From Candidatus Obscuribacterales bacterium (lineage in GTDB: Bacteria > Cyanobacteriota > Vampirovibrionia > Obscuribacterales > Obscuribacteraceae), in assembly GCA_021732245.1 (NCBI GenBank), contig JAKFVJ010000439.1, forward strand, positions 1 through 6,980: a DNA stretch of 6,980 nucleotides. The letters run 5' to 3'. Below are positions 6,129-6,980 of the stretch, in pieces. Position 1 is the first letter of the stretch. Each line of letters opens with the position of its first letter. The notes under the pieces were generated by a model. That model saw only the letters and a program-made list of their open reading frames with translations, made no database searches and was not told the DNA's origin. A program made the position numbers and the translations under genes.

Positions 6129-6158
6129 CTGATACCAGTGGAGGTTTTTGAACAGCAA
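6129..6158 (-). promoter_or_regulatory. Candidate promoter for the TPR gene
   Basis: On the minus strand, TTGCTG (6158-6153) is followed after 18 bp by TATCAG (6134-6129), preceded by TGG, which resembles an extended -10. The -35 match is poor. Transcription would start near 6122, giving a leader of about 60 nt before the ATG at 6063. Confidence 0.3.
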
Positions 6159-6176
6159 CACCAAAAAGGCGTTATT

Positions 6177-6208
6177 GGACATACGTCTGGCTTGGTAGAC
6201 ATATGTCC
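6177..6208. promoter_or_regulatory. Operator of the RES-Xre module: two palindromes 20 bp apart
   Basis: Arms GGACATACGTCT (6177-6188) and AGACATATGTCC (6197-6208) form an inverted repeat matching at 11 of 12 positions, with an 8 bp spacer. Each arm is also a palindrome or near-palindrome: GACATATGTC (6198-6207) is perfect, and GACATACGTC (6178-6187) differs at one pair. The two copies are exactly 20 bp apart, about two helical turns. The right copy covers the -35 box of the antitoxin promoter, so binding of the Xre protein should block RNA polymerase. Confidence 0.75.
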
Positions 6209-6224
6209 GGCGGTCAGTTATAAT
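6196..6224 (+). promoter_or_regulatory. Sigma70-type promoter of the xre-res operon
   Basis: TAGACA (6196-6201, one mismatch to TTGACA) and a consensus TATAAT (6219-6224) are separated by exactly 17 bp. Transcription should start near 6231, which is where the GGAG ribosome binding site (6231-6234) of the antitoxin gene begins, so the leader would be very short. Confidence 0.8.
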
Positions 6225-6243
6225 GAAGTTGGAGTGAATAATT

Positions 6244-6609
6244 ATGCCTGGAACAATCAATCTCGATCACCTAGCAGATGCCTCTTTCAATGAACAAGTC
6301 GTAACGCTAAGAGAACTTTTCGGTTTTACCCAGGAAGAGTTTGGTGAAGTACTGGGTGGTTTAAGCGCCAAGACCATTCAAAGGTGGGAGCAAGACGGTG
6401 AACCAAATCCGCGTACGCAAAACAAGCAAGCCGTAGTGGCTCTAAGAACTATTGCAGAGGCATTAGGAGATCTATTTGAACCCGATGTTATCAAGGTGTG
6501 GGTGGACCGACCGAATAAGGCTTTGGGTGGTGAACGACCTAGAGATTTTGCGAAGAAACCAGGTCATATCTATGTAATGGCAAATTTGCTTGGAACACTC
6601 GGACGCTGA
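6244..6609 (+). CDS. Xre-type antitoxin of a RES-Xre toxin-antitoxin module
   Basis: Antitoxin of 121 aa with two parts. Residues about 16-60 form an Xre-like helix-turn-helix (TLRELFGFTQEEFGEVLG, then SAKTIQRWEQDG), expected to bind the two palindromes just upstream. Residues about 78-121 match the toxin-binding domain of Xre/MbcA/ParS antitoxins: DVIKVWVDRPNKALGG, then P99 and a final helix ANLLGTLGR. In known complexes this C-terminal region occludes the NAD+ pocket of the RES toxin. The length is near the usual size for the family. ATG at 6244 follows GGAG with 9 bp spacing. The stop TGA overlaps the toxin ATG by one base (TGATG), so translation is probably coupled. Autoregulation is inferred from the operator over its promoter. 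Confidence 0.9.
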   Translation: MPGTINLDHLADASFNEQVVTLRELFGFTQEEFGEVLGGLSAKTIQRWEQDGEPNPRTQNKQAVVALRTIAEALGDLFEPDVIKVWVDRPNKALGGERPRDFAKKPGHIYVMANLLGTLGR

Positions 6610-6980
6610 TGCCTGTAAATACCTCAGCTCTACATCATGTCAGTCCGACTGCCGTTCGGGGGAAATTCTTTAGGCTGATTCGCAGGCGCTTTGCTCACGA
6701 GCCTCTATCAATGTTTGGTTCAATTGAAGAGGGCGGAAGATACAATGTAGTTGGACTATTTGGTGCCCTGTACCTGGGATTTGATCAACAGACTTGTGAA
6801 GCGGAAGTCTCTCAAGGAATAGCTTCAGATCTTCCATTTAGACCGGGCGCATTTATTTTGTGGGATTATGATGTAAATTTGCAATCGGTAATTCGTCTGG
6901 ACGATCCAAGTGTTCGCACTCAAATTGGTATCACTCACGAGGAAATCACAGTTGAAGGTGATCATCAATGGGCTAGTAGC
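6609..6980 (+). CDS. RES domain toxin, putative NAD+-degrading (3' end outside window)
   Basis: The first 124 codons of a RES-family toxin are present and the frame is open to the last base, so the C-terminus is missing. RES toxins such as MbcT degrade cellular NAD+ and stop growth when the antitoxin is lost. Family signatures are FFRLIRRRF (20-28), GGRYNVVGLFGALYLG (42-57) with R44 in the expected NAD+-contacting position, and TCEAEV (62-67), which provides the conserved Glu (E66). The conserved Ser that gives RES its third letter probably lies beyond or near the window end and cannot be checked. ATG at 6609 overlaps the antitoxin stop by one base, the standard antitoxin-first order. I saw no frameshift or stop in the visible part, so it appears intact. 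Confidence 0.9.
   Translation, partial: MPVNTSALHHVSPTAVRGKFFRLIRRRFAHEPLSMFGSIEEGGRYNVVGLFGALYLGFDQQTCEAEVSQGIASDLPFRPGAFILWDYDVNLQSVIRLDDPSVRTQIGITHEEITVEGDHQWASS

Overview
The window carries seven protein-coding genes, two of them cut by the window edges. No rRNA, tRNA, insertion sequence or CRISPR array was seen. The gene mix suggests a bacterium of moderate GC with compact gene packing. The HAS-barrel protein at 741-1394 resembles a protein family I associate with Cyanobacteria. Together with a kinesin-light-chain-type TPR membrane protein and no photosynthesis genes, it makes a non-photosynthetic cyanobacterial relative (Vampirovibrionia/'Melainabacteria', for example Obscuribacterales) a reasonable guess. 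That assignment is inference and a single window cannot settle it.

Layout from left to right. Positions 2-754 (+) are the C-terminal two thirds or more of a PotB/PotH-type ABC transporter permease. Positions 741-1394 (-) hold an orphan HAS-barrel protein whose end overlaps the permease end by 14 bp. A divergent gap of about 220 bp follows, then the most interesting block, 1613-3680 (+). This is a three-gene RiPP cassette: a secreted Lys/Glu-rich precursor peptide ending in three perfectly spaced Cys heptads (bufA-like), an MNIO/DUF692 iron enzyme (bufB-like) and a DUF2063-type partner protein (bufC-like). The SDR gene at 3654-4472 (-) converges on it with a 27 bp overlap and has the catalytic geometry of 2,4-dienoyl-CoA reductases. 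Upstream on the same strand, 4558-6063 (-) encodes a four-TM TPR protein of unknown function. The right end, 6177-6980 (+), is a RES-Xre toxin-antitoxin module. It has a clear sigma70 promoter, an operator made of two GACATAyGTC palindromes 20 bp apart, an Xre antitoxin with a RES-binding C-terminus, and a RES toxin (putative NAD+-degrading) cut by the window end.

How the genes work together. In the RiPP cassette, the precursor is expected to be bound by the DUF2063 protein, modified on its Cys-containing motifs by the MNIO enzyme, and exported through its Sec signal peptide. By analogy with bufferins and HvfA-type peptides, the product would be a periplasmic or extracellular metal binder, probably for copper. 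The TA module should be autoregulated at its own operator. The permease, HAS-barrel, SDR and TPR genes have no evident functional link to either system.
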